DNA of 8,385 nucleotides from contig CAIKKV010000347.1 in assembly GCA_903828035.1 (NCBI GenBank), forward strand, positions 1 to 8,385. Direction: 5' to 3'. Below, in pieces: positions 1 to 6,752 of the stretch. Under the pieces are notes generated by a model that did not search any database, was not told the origin of the DNA, and was given only the letters and a program-made list of their open reading frames with translations. This stretch comes from an uncultured bacterium. Its GTDB lineage: Bacteria; Verrucomicrobiota; Kiritimatiellia; CAIKKV01. Numbering within the stretch: the stretch's first letter is position 1; every line of letters starts with the position of its first letter. A program made the position numbers and the translations under genes.

Positions 1-2
1 CG

Positions 3-725
3 TTAGCGACTCCAAAAAGCATTCACAATCTTGGCGAAATTCTCCAGCACCGTCCTGCCGTGCAGGAAGGGCGCCTCATATTGTTCGGGATGGAACTGCA
101 CGCCGTAGAGGCATTTCTCGCGGTGCTTCATGGCCTCGATGGCGCAATGCCCGCTGCGGGCGAGGCAGTCGAAGCCCGGGGGCATCCTCTCCACCTCGCA
201 ATAATGGGAACAGCGCAGGATCATCCGCTCCGGAAGGCCGTCGAACAGGGGATCGGGCGCGAGCCGCTCGACCTCGTAAAAGCCGGACGCCATGAAATGG
301 GCGGCTTTCTGGAGCCCGCCGGGATCCGTGCCCGCCGCCTGGCGCGGAAGGGGGTCGCCCGGCTCCAGCTTCCGCATCGGTAAATCCGTCAGGTGGCTCA
401 TTTGCCGGATATTCTCGTTGAAGCAGTAGCCCGCCAGCTGGTGGCTGCCGCAGATGCACAGGATCGGGAGCGCCGCCTGCCGCATCACCGCCTCCATCTC
501 GAAAAAGTCGCGCACGTCCATGTCCTCGAAGCGCGGCCCGAAGCCCGACATGACCACCGCCCTCGGCTTCAGCTCGCGCACGAGGGCCTGGCTGAACTCC
601 TGGTACGGCACCACCAGGCTCCGCTCCCCGGCCGCCTGCTCCACGCGGGCATTGTAGAGCCCGTGGCGGAGGGGGCCCTCGGCGTGGTACGTCCCGGCCG
701 GCATGACAGCGATGTAGAGATACAT
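3..725 (-). CDS. Class I glutamine amidotransferase-like protein
   Basis: This 240-residue protein is the size of a free-standing class I (triad) glutamine amidotransferase domain, which hydrolyses glutamine and normally hands ammonia to a partner synthase. The nucleophile elbow is around residues 88-97 (PILCICGSHQ). Aligned to the usual PILGICLGHQ, Cys92 is the predicted nucleophile, and His95-Gln96 are kept. The His/Glu pair of the triad lies in YGVQFHPE (His212, Glu214). An RCSHY segment (171-175) resembles the 'SH.D.V..LP' stretch of GMP-synthase-type amidotransferase domains. The elbow is unusual: the glycine two before Cys is Cys90, and the positions after it are Gly-Ser instead of Leu-Gly. 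The ATG at 725 leaves a first beta-strand (YIAVM) in place; Met8 is a possible later start. The gene diverges from the acyl carrier protein gene, and no synthase partner is visible in the window, so the substrate is unknown. The fold is confident, the specific role is not. Confidence 0.85.
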   Translation of the reverse strand: MYLYIAVMPAGTYHAEGPLRHGLYNARVEQAAGERSLVVPYQEFSQALVRELKPRAVVMSGFGPRFEDMDVRDFFEMEAVMRQAALPILCICGSHQLAGYCFNENIRQMSHLTDLPMRKLEPGDPLPRQAAGTDPGGLQKAAHFMASGFYEVERLAPDPLFDGLPERMILRCSHYCEVERMPPGFDCLARSGHCAIEAMKHREKCLYGVQFHPEQYEAPFLHGRTVLENFAKIVNAFWSR

Positions 726-790
726 GCCTTAACATTAACCGACTCTTGACTGTTGCGCAAGGCCGCCTGTTTTCGATAGTATGCTTGGCT
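726..790. promoter_or_regulatory. Divergent intergenic region with palindrome TTGCGCAA (possible bidirectional promoter)
   Basis: This 65-bp gap separates two divergently transcribed genes, so promoters for both should lie in or near it. A perfect 8-bp palindrome, TTGCGCAA, sits at 753-760. Rightward, TTGCGC (753-758) with a 16-bp spacer to GATAGT (775-780) is a weak -35/-10 match. If real, transcription would begin only a few bases before the ATG at 791, giving a nearly leaderless mRNA. Leftward, the same palindrome read on the minus strand followed by TAATGT (737-732) is an even weaker match. Box matches are 3-4 of 6, so this is a suggestion only. Confidence 0.3.
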
Positions 791-1039
791 ATGACTCCAG
801 AAGACATACTCGCGCAGTTGAAAGAGCTGATGCCCCGTGCCAGCCAGGCCAAGGTCGACTGGTCCGCCATCACCCCGGCCACCCCCATCCGGTCGCTGGG
901 CTTCGACTCGCTCTCCGTCATGGACCTGGCCTACGACCTCTCCCAGCACTTCCAGGTTGAGTTCGACCTCATGAACGCCGGCCCCCTCCAAACCGTGGGC
1001 GACGTCGTCAACCTCATCCACGGCCTCCAACACCCCTGA
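791..1039 (+). CDS. Acyl carrier protein
   Basis: This 82-residue protein has the length and helical layout of a type II acyl carrier protein. The motif LGFDSLSVMDL (residues 36-46) contains the Asp-Ser-Leu core, in which Ser40 should receive the 4'-phosphopantetheine arm that carries acyl chains as thioesters. The ATG at 791 begins a typical ACP first helix (MTPEDILAQL). An in-frame TTG at 746 would only add 15 unconserved residues through the putative promoter. No convincing Shine-Dalgarno sequence precedes 791. The next gene, 13 bp downstream on the same strand, is an LpxL-type acyltransferase, a family known to use acyl-ACP donors. I infer that this ACP is dedicated to that enzyme rather than being the housekeeping AcpP of fatty acid synthesis. 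No ketosynthase or holo-ACP synthase gene is nearby. Confidence 0.9.
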   Translation: MTPEDILAQLKELMPRASQAKVDWSAITPATPIRSLGFDSLSVMDLAYDLSQHFQVEFDLMNAGPLQTVGDVVNLIHGLQHP

Positions 1040-1041
1040 CT

Positions 1042-1045
1042 GGAG
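1042..1045 (+). promoter_or_regulatory. Ribosome binding site GGAG supporting a TTG start
   Basis: GGAG lies 7 bases before the TTG at 1053. It supports that rare start codon for the acyltransferase, since no ATG or GTG occurs in frame early enough to keep the conserved N-terminal segment. Confidence 0.55.
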
Positions 1046-1052
1046 CGCGCCG

Positions 1053-1970
1053 TTGTCCTTCCTGACCCCCATCCGCTACCGCCTCGAGTACGCGGCCGCC
1101 CGCACCGGGCTGGCGCTCGTGGACGCCATCCCCCTCGCCGGCTGTCCGGGCCTGGCGGCCGTCCTGGGCGACCTGGCCTTCCTCTTCGACGTCCGCCGCC
1201 GCCGCATCTCCATCGACAACATCCTGAAAGCCGGCGTGGCGAGCACGCCCGCCGCGGCCCGGCGCATCGCCCGCGGCGCCTTCCGCCACTTCGCGCTCCT
1301 GATGATCGAGTCGCTCAAGGCCCAGCGGCTGCTGACCCCCGCCACCCTGCCCACCTATACCACGCTTCACGTCCCGCCCGAAACGCAGGCGCTGATCGCG
1401 GATCCCGCCAAGGGGCTGCTGGCCGCCTGCGGCCATGTGGGCAACTGGGAGATCATGGCCCAGGTGTTCAGCTTCGCCAAGCCGGTGGTCGCCGTGGCGC
1501 AGCCGATGAAAAACCCGCTCGTCGACCGCCTGCTGGCGCGCCGCACGCCCGACGCCCGCTTCCAGACCATCCCCAAGCACGACGACGACATGATGCGCCT
1601 GATCCAGACGCTCAAGCAGGGAAGCGCGCTGGCCATCATGATCGACCAGCATGCCATGAAGAAGCCGGTCATCGTGGACTTCTTCGGCCGCCCCGCCTGC
1701 TCCCACCGCAGCGTGGCCATGCTACATCTGGTCACGCGGATGCCGATCATCTTCGCCTCGTGCCGGAGAACGGGCCTGATGCACTTCACCATCACCCTGT
1801 CCAAGCCGCTGGTCTTCCTTCCGAGCGGCGACAAGGACCGCGACGTGCACGACATCCTCAAGGCGCTGAACGAAAAGCTGGAAGCCGCCATCCTGGAAGC
1901 CCCGGAGCAATACATGTGGGGGCACCGCCGCTGGCGCCCGCCAAACCCCGACGCGCTGCGCCGGGGCTGA
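1053..1970 (+). CDS. LpxL/HtrB-like lysophospholipid (lipid A-type) acyltransferase
   Basis: This 305-residue protein matches the length and motif order of the LpxL/HtrB/LpxM family. These inner-membrane enzymes transfer an acyl chain from acyl-ACP to a lipid acceptor, classically a lipid A precursor. The catalytic H-X4-D/E motif is HVGNWE (His128, Glu133). Other family blocks are MIDQH (197-201) followed by VDFFGRPA (208-215), matching the LpxL 'DQ...FFG' region, and PEQYMWGHRRWR (284-295), near the usual C-terminal end. The weakly hydrophobic N-terminal segment (about 15-45) probably mediates membrane association. The start is a TTG preceded by GGAG. It follows the ACP gene by 13 bp, so the two are almost surely co-transcribed and probably work as donor carrier and transferase. 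Its stop codon is 9 bp from that of the convergent methyltransferase gene. The acceptor lipid (lipid A, ornithine-type or other) cannot be read from the sequence. Confidence 0.9.
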   Translation: MSFLTPIRYRLEYAAARTGLALVDAIPLAGCPGLAAVLGDLAFLFDVRRRRISIDNILKAGVASTPAAARRIARGAFRHFALLMIESLKAQRLLTPATLPTYTTLHVPPETQALIADPAKGLLAACGHVGNWEIMAQVFSFAKPVVAVAQPMKNPLVDRLLARRTPDARFQTIPKHDDDMMRLIQTLKQGSALAIMIDQHAMKKPVIVDFFGRPACSHRSVAMLHLVTRMPIIFASCRRTGLMHFTITLSKPLVFLPSGDKDRDVHDILKALNEKLEAAILEAPEQYMWGHRRWRPPNPDALRRG

Positions 1971-1987
1971 GCCAAGCTCCTAGCGCG
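1952..1987. terminator. Possible bidirectional hairpin across convergent gene ends
   Basis: Two nested stems span the convergent stop codons. The outer one is CGCGCT (1952-1957) with AGCGCG (1982-1987). The inner one is GGGGCT (1963-1968) with AGCTCC (1975-1980), with one G-U pair and a 6-base loop. There is no T-tract on either side, so a standard intrinsic terminator is not demonstrated. The structure could still block convergent polymerases or mark mRNA 3' ends. Confidence 0.3.
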
Positions 1988-2504
1988 GCGTATTAAAGAA
2001 AACAGCCACCTGGTGAATGCCCAGGGGCCTTTGCCTCTCGGCATGGCGCAGGGGAATCGTCGAGAAATCGACCAGGTGATCATGCCCGGACGTTCGGCGC
2101 TGCGTCAAGCGCAGCCACTCCAGCACTTTCATGACCCAATCCCAGCGGGGATGCGGGGATGACAGGAAGATCAGTCCGCCGGGCTTGCACAATTCCGCCA
2201 GGCTTTTCAGGCAGTCGACATGCTCGATCACTTCCAGGGCAATGACGGCGTCAAAGCTGTGCGCCTCGAGCCCCAGCGCCCGCCACGCATTGACATCGCC
2301 CGTCACCTCCGCCGGCGGGTTCAGATCCAGGGAGACGACCGTCAGGCCGCGGAGGCGCATGCGGCGTGTAAACCATCCATCGCCGGAGCCCACCTCCAAG
2401 ACCCGGGCGCGCGGGGGCGCATGCTTGAGAAAAAGGGACAGCTTCCTGCGGCGGCTGATGCTGCTCAACACAGCAAGGCTGGAATGGTTATCCGTGTCCA
2501 TCAT
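1980..2504 (-). CDS. Class I SAM-dependent methyltransferase
   Basis: This 174-residue protein has a Rossmann-type methyltransferase core. Motif I is VLEVGSGDG (residues 35-43), which binds S-adenosylmethionine. An acidic residue closes the second strand (VVSLD, Asp60, contacting the ribose). The motif IV region reads FDAVIALEVIEHVD (84-97), typical of the Methyltransf_11/UbiE-like group, followed by LCKPGGLIFLSSPHP (105-119). It is short for the family: little beyond the core remains to form a substrate-recognition lid. The start codon ATG at 2504 forms an ATGA overlap with the stop of the upstream membrane protein gene. A second ATG at 2501 has better spacing from the purine-rich GGGAGGG just before and may be the one used. 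It is the last gene of the minus-strand run. From context I infer a sugar- or lipid-linked acceptor, but the substrate is unknown. Confidence 0.85.
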   Translation of the reverse strand: MMDTDNHSSLAVLSSISRRRKLSLFLKHAPPRARVLEVGSGDGWFTRRMRLRGLTVVSLDLNPPAEVTGDVNAWRALGLEAHSFDAVIALEVIEHVDCLKSLAELCKPGGLIFLSSPHPRWDWVMKVLEWLRLTQRRTSGHDHLVDFSTIPLRHAERQRPLGIHQVAVFFNTPR

Positions 2505-4180
2505 CCCTCCCAAGGCACCAGATACGACTGCATCATCCGGATTTTGCGCGACCCGCGCATGGTTCGCCACAGCACCTCCTGACCCTTGAAGAGGGGGTCC
2601 AGGCGGGTCGCGACCTCCGGATAGAGGCGTCCCTCGAGCGTATACTCCGTGAGCGCCCCGAAGACGGCCTTTCCGCAGGGAACGGTTGAAAACAGCGCGT
2701 CGATGGCGGGCGTATCCAGCACGAGGAAATGCAGGGCGCAGGGCTGGCCGCGAACACCGGCCAGCACCGCCTCGACCTGCCCGCGGGTGGTCACGCTCCA
2801 GACGGCTTTCCGGGTCATCGACATCAACATCGGCGGCCGGTACTGGGCGGCAATCACAGGCGACAGGTAGACATCCCGGTAGGCCGCCGTCCGGACCATA
2901 TGGTCGACCAGGGCCGGATACGGACACGAGGGCAGCGCCCTGGCCCGGCTTACCTCCTTGAGCCAGACGGCCGGAACCATGCCCAGGAAGAAAAGGGCCA
3001 GGCCCGCCAGCTTCACGTTCCGCCCCCGCCCGTCCTCCACCAGCAGTCCGACCACCACCCCCAGCGTCAAGGCGGCGGGCACAAACAGCTTAACCGTGCT
3101 GAAGGCGTGGGTGTAGGAATGGTTCCAGAAAAGCAGAAGCTGAACCGCGCAGCCCGCAACCAGCACAAGGATCAGTCCGGATTGCTTCCGGACTTTTCCC
3201 CACACCCGGGGGCGGTCCGGCGACCTGAAGGCAAGGGCCGCGGCGCAGGGGATCAGCAGCGCCAGGAAATCCAACACCCTGAAATGGGCGAAAAACCGGA
3301 CAACCTGCATGAATCCGACAATTTTATGACGTTCGCTATCCAGGAAGCTGCGAATGAAGAACTTATCCGTCAGCTCCTCCAACACCCCGCCGAGCGCCAG
3401 CTGGGCGAAAAACAGGCCGACCGCCAGCATCACCGGCAGGGCCAGCTCCCGCAGCGCCCGGAAAAACTCCGCTCTCCGGCACGCCTCCTCCGCGACGATC
3501 AGCCGCCACAGGGCCAGCGCCCCCGCCACGAACACCATCAGGGGGTCCGTGAAGGCCCCGCAAAAAACAGCCACGGGGATGGCGTGGCGGACCCAGGCGT
3601 GCCCCCCGAAGTCGCGGGCGCGATCACTTTCAAGCCAGACGAGAAGAGCGACCGGCAGGAGGACGACGATGTCCGAAAAATATTCCGTCCAATGGAAATA
3701 GAACGGCCCCCCCGCGCCCAGATAAAACAGCCCGGCCCCCATCGCGCCCGCCAGCCTGCTCCACCATCCCAGGCCGGACAGGACGTTCAACGCGATGCCG
3801 GCGATCGCCAGCGCCACCAGAAACTGGAACAGGAAGCCGACCGCCACCACCGTTTCAAGCGAGGGCCCGGCCCCGGCCGCCTTGGCCGCCAGCCACACGG
3901 GGATGATGGCGCCCGGCGGATAGCTGACGTAAACCGTCCGGTCCTTCACCTCCGGAGTCTCGACGGAGCGCGGGAAATACACGAGCCGGAACCCCAGGGC
4001 GGCGGCCCCCTCCTGATGCCAATTCCGCGCAAACGTGAGCGACCCGCAATTCAGCCAGGTCTGGGGAAATCGCTTTTCCTCCAGCCGCCCGGCCTGCCGG
4101 ACGCCCACCGAAAGGGCAAACACGAGCGCCATCACGACGGCCAGAATCAGCCACAGGGCCTTTTCGCTATTTGGCCTCAT
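2501..4180 (-). CDS. Polytopic membrane protein, GT-C (family 39-like) glycosyltransferase candidate
   Basis: This 559-residue integral membrane protein has about ten hydrophobic segments. Clear ones are near residues 8-27, 111-134, 170-183, 200-229, 247-267, 303-318, 335-351, 367-381 and 391-407, and a soluble tail of about 150 residues follows (411-559). The large first loop (28-110) contains FARNWHQEG (50-58) and YVSYPPG (84-90). These resemble segments of GT-C enzymes such as family 39 proteins, which use polyprenyl-phosphate sugars on the outer face of the inner membrane. FHWTEYFSD (162-170) lies in another predicted loop. The start at 4180 is chosen because AAAGAG lies 4 bases before it; an ATG at 4198 is possible. 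It overlaps the 3' end of the FAD oxidoreductase gene by 14 bp and shares an ATGA overlap with the methyltransferase gene. Membrane topology is confident. The glycosyltransferase assignment is by resemblance only and no catalytic residue is proven. Confidence 0.6.
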   Translation of the reverse strand: MRPNSEKALWLILAVVMALVFALSVGVRQAGRLEEKRFPQTWLNCGSLTFARNWHQEGAAALGFRLVYFPRSVETPEVKDRTVYVSYPPGAIIPVWLAAKAAGAGPSLETVVAVGFLFQFLVALAIAGIALNVLSGLGWWSRLAGAMGAGLFYLGAGGPFYFHWTEYFSDIVVLLPVALLVWLESDRARDFGGHAWVRHAIPVAVFCGAFTDPLMVFVAGALALWRLIVAEEACRRAEFFRALRELALPVMLAVGLFFAQLALGGVLEELTDKFFIRSFLDSERHKIVGFMQVVRFFAHFRVLDFLALLIPCAAALAFRSPDRPRVWGKVRKQSGLILVLVAGCAVQLLLFWNHSYTHAFSTVKLFVPAALTLGVVVGLLVEDGRGRNVKLAGLALFFLGMVPAVWLKEVSRARALPSCPYPALVDHMVRTAAYRDVYLSPVIAAQYRPPMLMSMTRKAVWSVTTRGQVEAVLAGVRGQPCALHFLVLDTPAIDALFSTVPCGKAVFGALTEYTLEGRLYPEVATRLDPLFKGQEVLWRTMRGSRKIRMMQSYLVPWEG

Positions 4181-5726
4181 GATACTCTTTCGTGGCATTG
4201 ACGTCCCAGATCGCCTCCTTGGAGGAATCGCCGCGCCCCAGGGCCCGGGCCGCCGCCATGGCGCTCAACATGGAGTGGTCCATGTTGTTGTACCGGTGCT
4301 GCCCGTTCCGCCCCACGCACGTGAGGTTCCCGATGCCATCCAGCCACGCGCGGACCAGGGGGAACCGGTCATACCCCCCGAAATACGCCGGATACGCCTT
4401 TTTCACCCGGATCCGCACCGCATCCAGGACATCCTGTTTCTCGATGATCCCGATCTTCACCAGCTCATCCACCGCGAACCGGATGAACTCGTCCTCGCTC
4501 CGGCTCCAGAGGGAATCCCCCTCCGCGCAAAAATATTCGAGCCCGAGCCAGACGGTATGCCCGATATCCTTCACCATGTAGGGCGACCAGTTGTTGAAAA
4601 TCTGAAGCCGCCCGACCTTGACCTCCCGCTCCTGGATGTAGATCCAGCAATCCGGAACCAGCTGATTCAATGTTTTTATCGCCGTCACGTTCTTCAGCCG
4701 CAGCTTATTCAGGAGCAGCCCGACGGTGATGAAATCCCGGTACGGGAGAGACGCCGCCACCCCGGCGACCTCCGCCGGAGCGGCCGGCGCCATGGCGGCC
4801 ACCAGGTCCTTGACCGGCATGGAGGAGATCAGGAAATCCCCCTCCAGGGACGACGTCTTCCCGTCTTGAAGCACGGTCACGCCCCGCACCTGGCTCTTCA
4901 CAAGGTCCACCCCCACCACGGAGGCGTTCAGGCGGATTTCGCCGCCCATTTCACGGATTTCATCCGCCAGCCGCTCCCAGAGCTGGCCGGGCCCCATCTT
5001 AGGGTAGAGGAACTCGGTGATCAGCGAGGTCTCCACGTCCGTCGGCTTTTTCCTGAAGGACTGGAGCAGCATGCCCATGATCGCCTTGGCCAGCGAAAGG
5101 CCCTTGATCCGCTGAGCGCCCCAGTCCGGGGCGATGTGCGAGGGATGCACCCCCCACAGCTTCTCGGTGTAGTCTTCGAAAAACATCCGGTAAAGGGGCT
5201 TGCCGAACCGGTTGATGTAGAAATCCTCAAGCGTCTTCTCGGGACGCTTGCGCAAAACAGCCCACGCGTAGCCCAGCCCCGCCCACAGGGTGCGGGGCAG
5301 ACCCATGTTCAGGAAGGTCTGCAGCTTCAGGGAGATCGGGTAGTCATAAAACTTCTTCAGGTAATAGATCCGGGAAATGCGGTTGCGCAGGAGCATGACC
5401 CTGTCTTCCCGCTCGGGATCCGGCCCGCCCGGGCTATACGCTTTCCGGGCGTCCAGCAGCCGGTCATCCAGGGCGGGCGCCCCCTGCACCGGCATCAGGT
5501 CCTGCCATAGCTTCATGACCTCCGGGTTCTTGGAGAAAAACCGGTGCCCGCCGAGGTCGATCCGGTTGCCATGGTGAACCTCCGTGCGGGAGATTCCCCC
5601 CACCATGCCGCTTTCCTCCAGAACGATCGGATGAATATCCGTCTCTTTCAGCAGCGTGTAGGCGGCTGTCAGCCCGGCCGGACCGGCTCCCGCGATAAGC
5701 GCGATTTTTTTCCTTGGATTATTCAT
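4167..5726 (-). CDS. UDP-galactopyranose-mutase-like FAD-dependent oxidoreductase
   Basis: This 519-residue flavoprotein belongs to the amine oxidase/protoporphyrinogen oxidase/UDP-galactopyranose mutase superfamily. The N-terminal dinucleotide fold has GAGPAG (13-18) and an acidic strand end (Glu37) for FAD ribose. GGISRT (43-48) and DLGGHRFF (57-64) follow and are typical of this group. The C-terminal FAD-contact block reads [15 protein letters not shown] (472-486), comparable to the 'Y.NMD' segment of UDP-galactopyranose mutases. EKLWG (188-192) with [12 protein letters not shown] (201-212) marks a subfamily often found in polysaccharide clusters. It has no transmembrane segment and is probably cytoplasmic. 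The ATG at 5726 is preferred over the in-frame TTG at 5729; GGGAG lies just upstream. It sits 45 bp after the OppF-like gene and overlaps the membrane protein gene. Likely roles are isomerising or oxidising a nucleotide- or lipid-linked sugar; carotenoid-type desaturation is less likely. The exact substrate is not readable. Confidence 0.8.
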   Translation of the reverse strand: MNNPRKKIALIAGAGPAGLTAAYTLLKETDIHPIVLEESGMVGGISRTEVHHGNRIDLGGHRFFSKNPEVMKLWQDLMPVQGAPALDDRLLDARKAYSPGGPDPEREDRVMLLRNRISRIYYLKKFYDYPISLKLQTFLNMGLPRTLWAGLGYAWAVLRKRPEKTLEDFYINRFGKPLYRMFFEDYTEKLWGVHPSHIAPDWGAQRIKGLSLAKAIMGMLLQSFRKKPTDVETSLITEFLYPKMGPGQLWERLADEIREMGGEIRLNASVVGVDLVKSQVRGVTVLQDGKTSSLEGDFLISSMPVKDLVAAMAPAAPAEVAGVAASLPYRDFITVGLLLNKLRLKNVTAIKTLNQLVPDCWIYIQEREVKVGRLQIFNNWSPYMVKDIGHTVWLGLEYFCAEGDSLWSRSEDEFIRFAVDELVKIGIIEKQDVLDAVRIRVKKAYPAYFGGYDRFPLVRAWLDGIGNLTCVGRNGQHRYNNMDHSMLSAMAAARALGRGDSSKEAIWDVNATKEYHEAK

Positions 5727-5771
5727 CAACTCCCGTCCGGTTTCCGAAGGACCCCAAACTCACGACCGCCC
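5727..5771 (-). other. 45-bp gap separating transporter genes from the glycan-type cassette
   Basis: This is the only non-overlapping junction inside the minus-strand run. It holds a GGGAG immediately before the FAD oxidoreductase start, but I see no clear promoter boxes and no convincing terminator hairpin. Read-through from the OppF-like gene is therefore plausible. Confidence 0.4.
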
Positions 5772-6752
5772 TCACTTCAGCAGCTCTTCCGCAAAATGGC
5801 AGGCGCTGCAGCGGCCGGGCAGCACCTCGCGCAGGGCCGGAACCCGGACCGCGCACGCCGGTTGCGCCCGCTGGCACCGGGGGTGGAACGGGCAGCCCGG
5901 CGGCACATCCGTGGCCGAGGGCACGTCGCCCTTCAGCACGATCCGCCGCTTCTGCGCCAGCGCCGGGTCCAGGTCGGCGTCCACGTCGGGCACGGCCGAG
6001 AGCAGCGCCTCGGTGTAGGGGTGCGCCGGCTTGTCGAACAGCTCCGCCGACAACCCGGTCTCCACCACCCGCCCCAGGTACATGACCGCCACCCGCCGGC
6101 ACATCGTGCGCACCACGGCCAGGTCGTGCGCGATGAACAGGTAGGCCAGCCCCATCTCGGCCTGCAGCCGCCGCATGAGCGTGATGATCTGCACCTGCAC
6201 CGAGACATCCAGCGCCGAGACCGGCTCGTCGGCCACGATCAGGGACGGCCCCGTGGCCAGCGCGCGGGCGATGCCGATGCGCTGGCGCTGGCCGCCGCTG
6301 AACTCGTGCGGATAGCGGTCGGCGTAGCCGGCCTGCAGGCCCACCAGCTGCAGCAGCTCGGCCGTGCGCGCGAGGCGCGCCGCCCGGCTCTTCATGCCGT
6401 GGATGGCCAGCACCTCCCCGATCGCGGCGCCGATCGACATGCGCGGGTTCAGCGAATCGAACGGATCCTGGAACACCATCTGCACGTGGCGGCGGAAGTC
6501 GGCCAGGGCGCTCCCGCGCAGGCCGGACACCTCCTGGCCGCGGAAGCGGATCGACCCGGCGGCCGGCTTCAAAAGGCCCAGGATCGCGCGGCCCAGGGTC
6601 GTCTTCCCCGATCCGCTTTCGCCCACCACGCCCAGGCTCTCCCCCGCCTCCACGGCCAGGCTCACCTGCTCCACGGCGCGCAGGATCCGGCGGCTCCGGC
6701 CATGCCGCGCGACAAACTGAACCGATAGCTGGTCGACTTCCAGAAGCGCCAT
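5772..6752 (-). CDS. Oligopeptide/dipeptide ABC transporter ATP-binding protein (OppF/DppF-like)
   Basis: This 326-residue ATPase carries a complete set of ABC motifs. These are Walker A GESGSGKT (44-51, Lys50), Q-loop FQDPFDSLNP (94-103, Gln95), signature SGGQRQR (152-158), Walker B LIVADEP (171-177, Glu176), the D-loop SALD (179-182) and the H-loop IAHD (His209). The C-terminal oligopeptide-transporter extension has a cysteine cluster: GCPFHPRC (Cys287, Cys293), Cys300, and CSAC (Cys315, Cys318). In Dpp/Opp-type ATPases such a cluster can hold an iron-sulfur centre. It would pair with the OppD-like ATPase on the cytoplasmic side of a peptide (or nickel or similar solute) importer. The ATG at 6752 shares one base with the upstream stop (TAATG) and has AAGGA seven bases before it. 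The longer reading from 6788 is rejected because it runs into the upstream gene. No permease gene is present in the window, so the transported substrate is unknown. Confidence 0.93.
   Translation of the reverse strand: MALLEVDQLSVQFVARHGRSRRILRAVEQVSLAVEAGESLGVVGESGSGKTTLGRAILGLLKPAAGSIRFRGQEVSGLRGSALADFRRHVQMVFQDPFDSLNPRMSIGAAIGEVLAIHGMKSRAARLARTAELLQLVGLQAGYADRYPHEFSGGQRQRIGIARALATGPSLIVADEPVSALDVSVQVQIITLMRRLQAEMGLAYLFIAHDLAVVRTMCRRVAVMYLGRVVETGLSAELFDKPAHPYTEALLSAVPDVDADLDPALAQKRRIVLKGDVPSATDVPPGCPFHPRCQRAQPACAVRVPALREVLPGRCSACHFAEELLK

Noticed and set aside
746..790. TTG start 15 codons upstream for the acyl carrier protein
   Set aside because: It would translate through the putative promoter region. 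The canonical ACP helix begins exactly at the ATG at 791.
2505..2927. Upstream extension of the methyltransferase frame to a 315-residue protein
   Set aside because: The extra 141 residues lie wholly inside the membrane protein gene in another frame and have no conserved content. The ATGA overlap at 2504 marks the real start.
2729..4201. Plus-strand open frame (490 codons) opposite the membrane protein gene
   Set aside because: The composition is dominated by Gln/Arg/His/Pro, the mirror image of hydrophobic membrane codons. There is no domain or ribosome binding site, and the opposite strand is a coherent polytopic protein.
4035..5510. Long plus-strand open frame (491 codons) opposite the FAD oxidoreductase and membrane protein genes
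   Set aside because: It is antisense to a clearly conserved flavoprotein. Its translation is low-complexity (Pro/His/Arg/Gln-rich), as expected of the complement of GC-rich coding DNA, with no recognisable domain.
5544..6728. Plus-strand open frame (394 codons) opposite the OppF-like gene
   Set aside because: It lies antisense to a complete ABC ATPase. The His/Arg/Gln-rich translation lacks family motifs.
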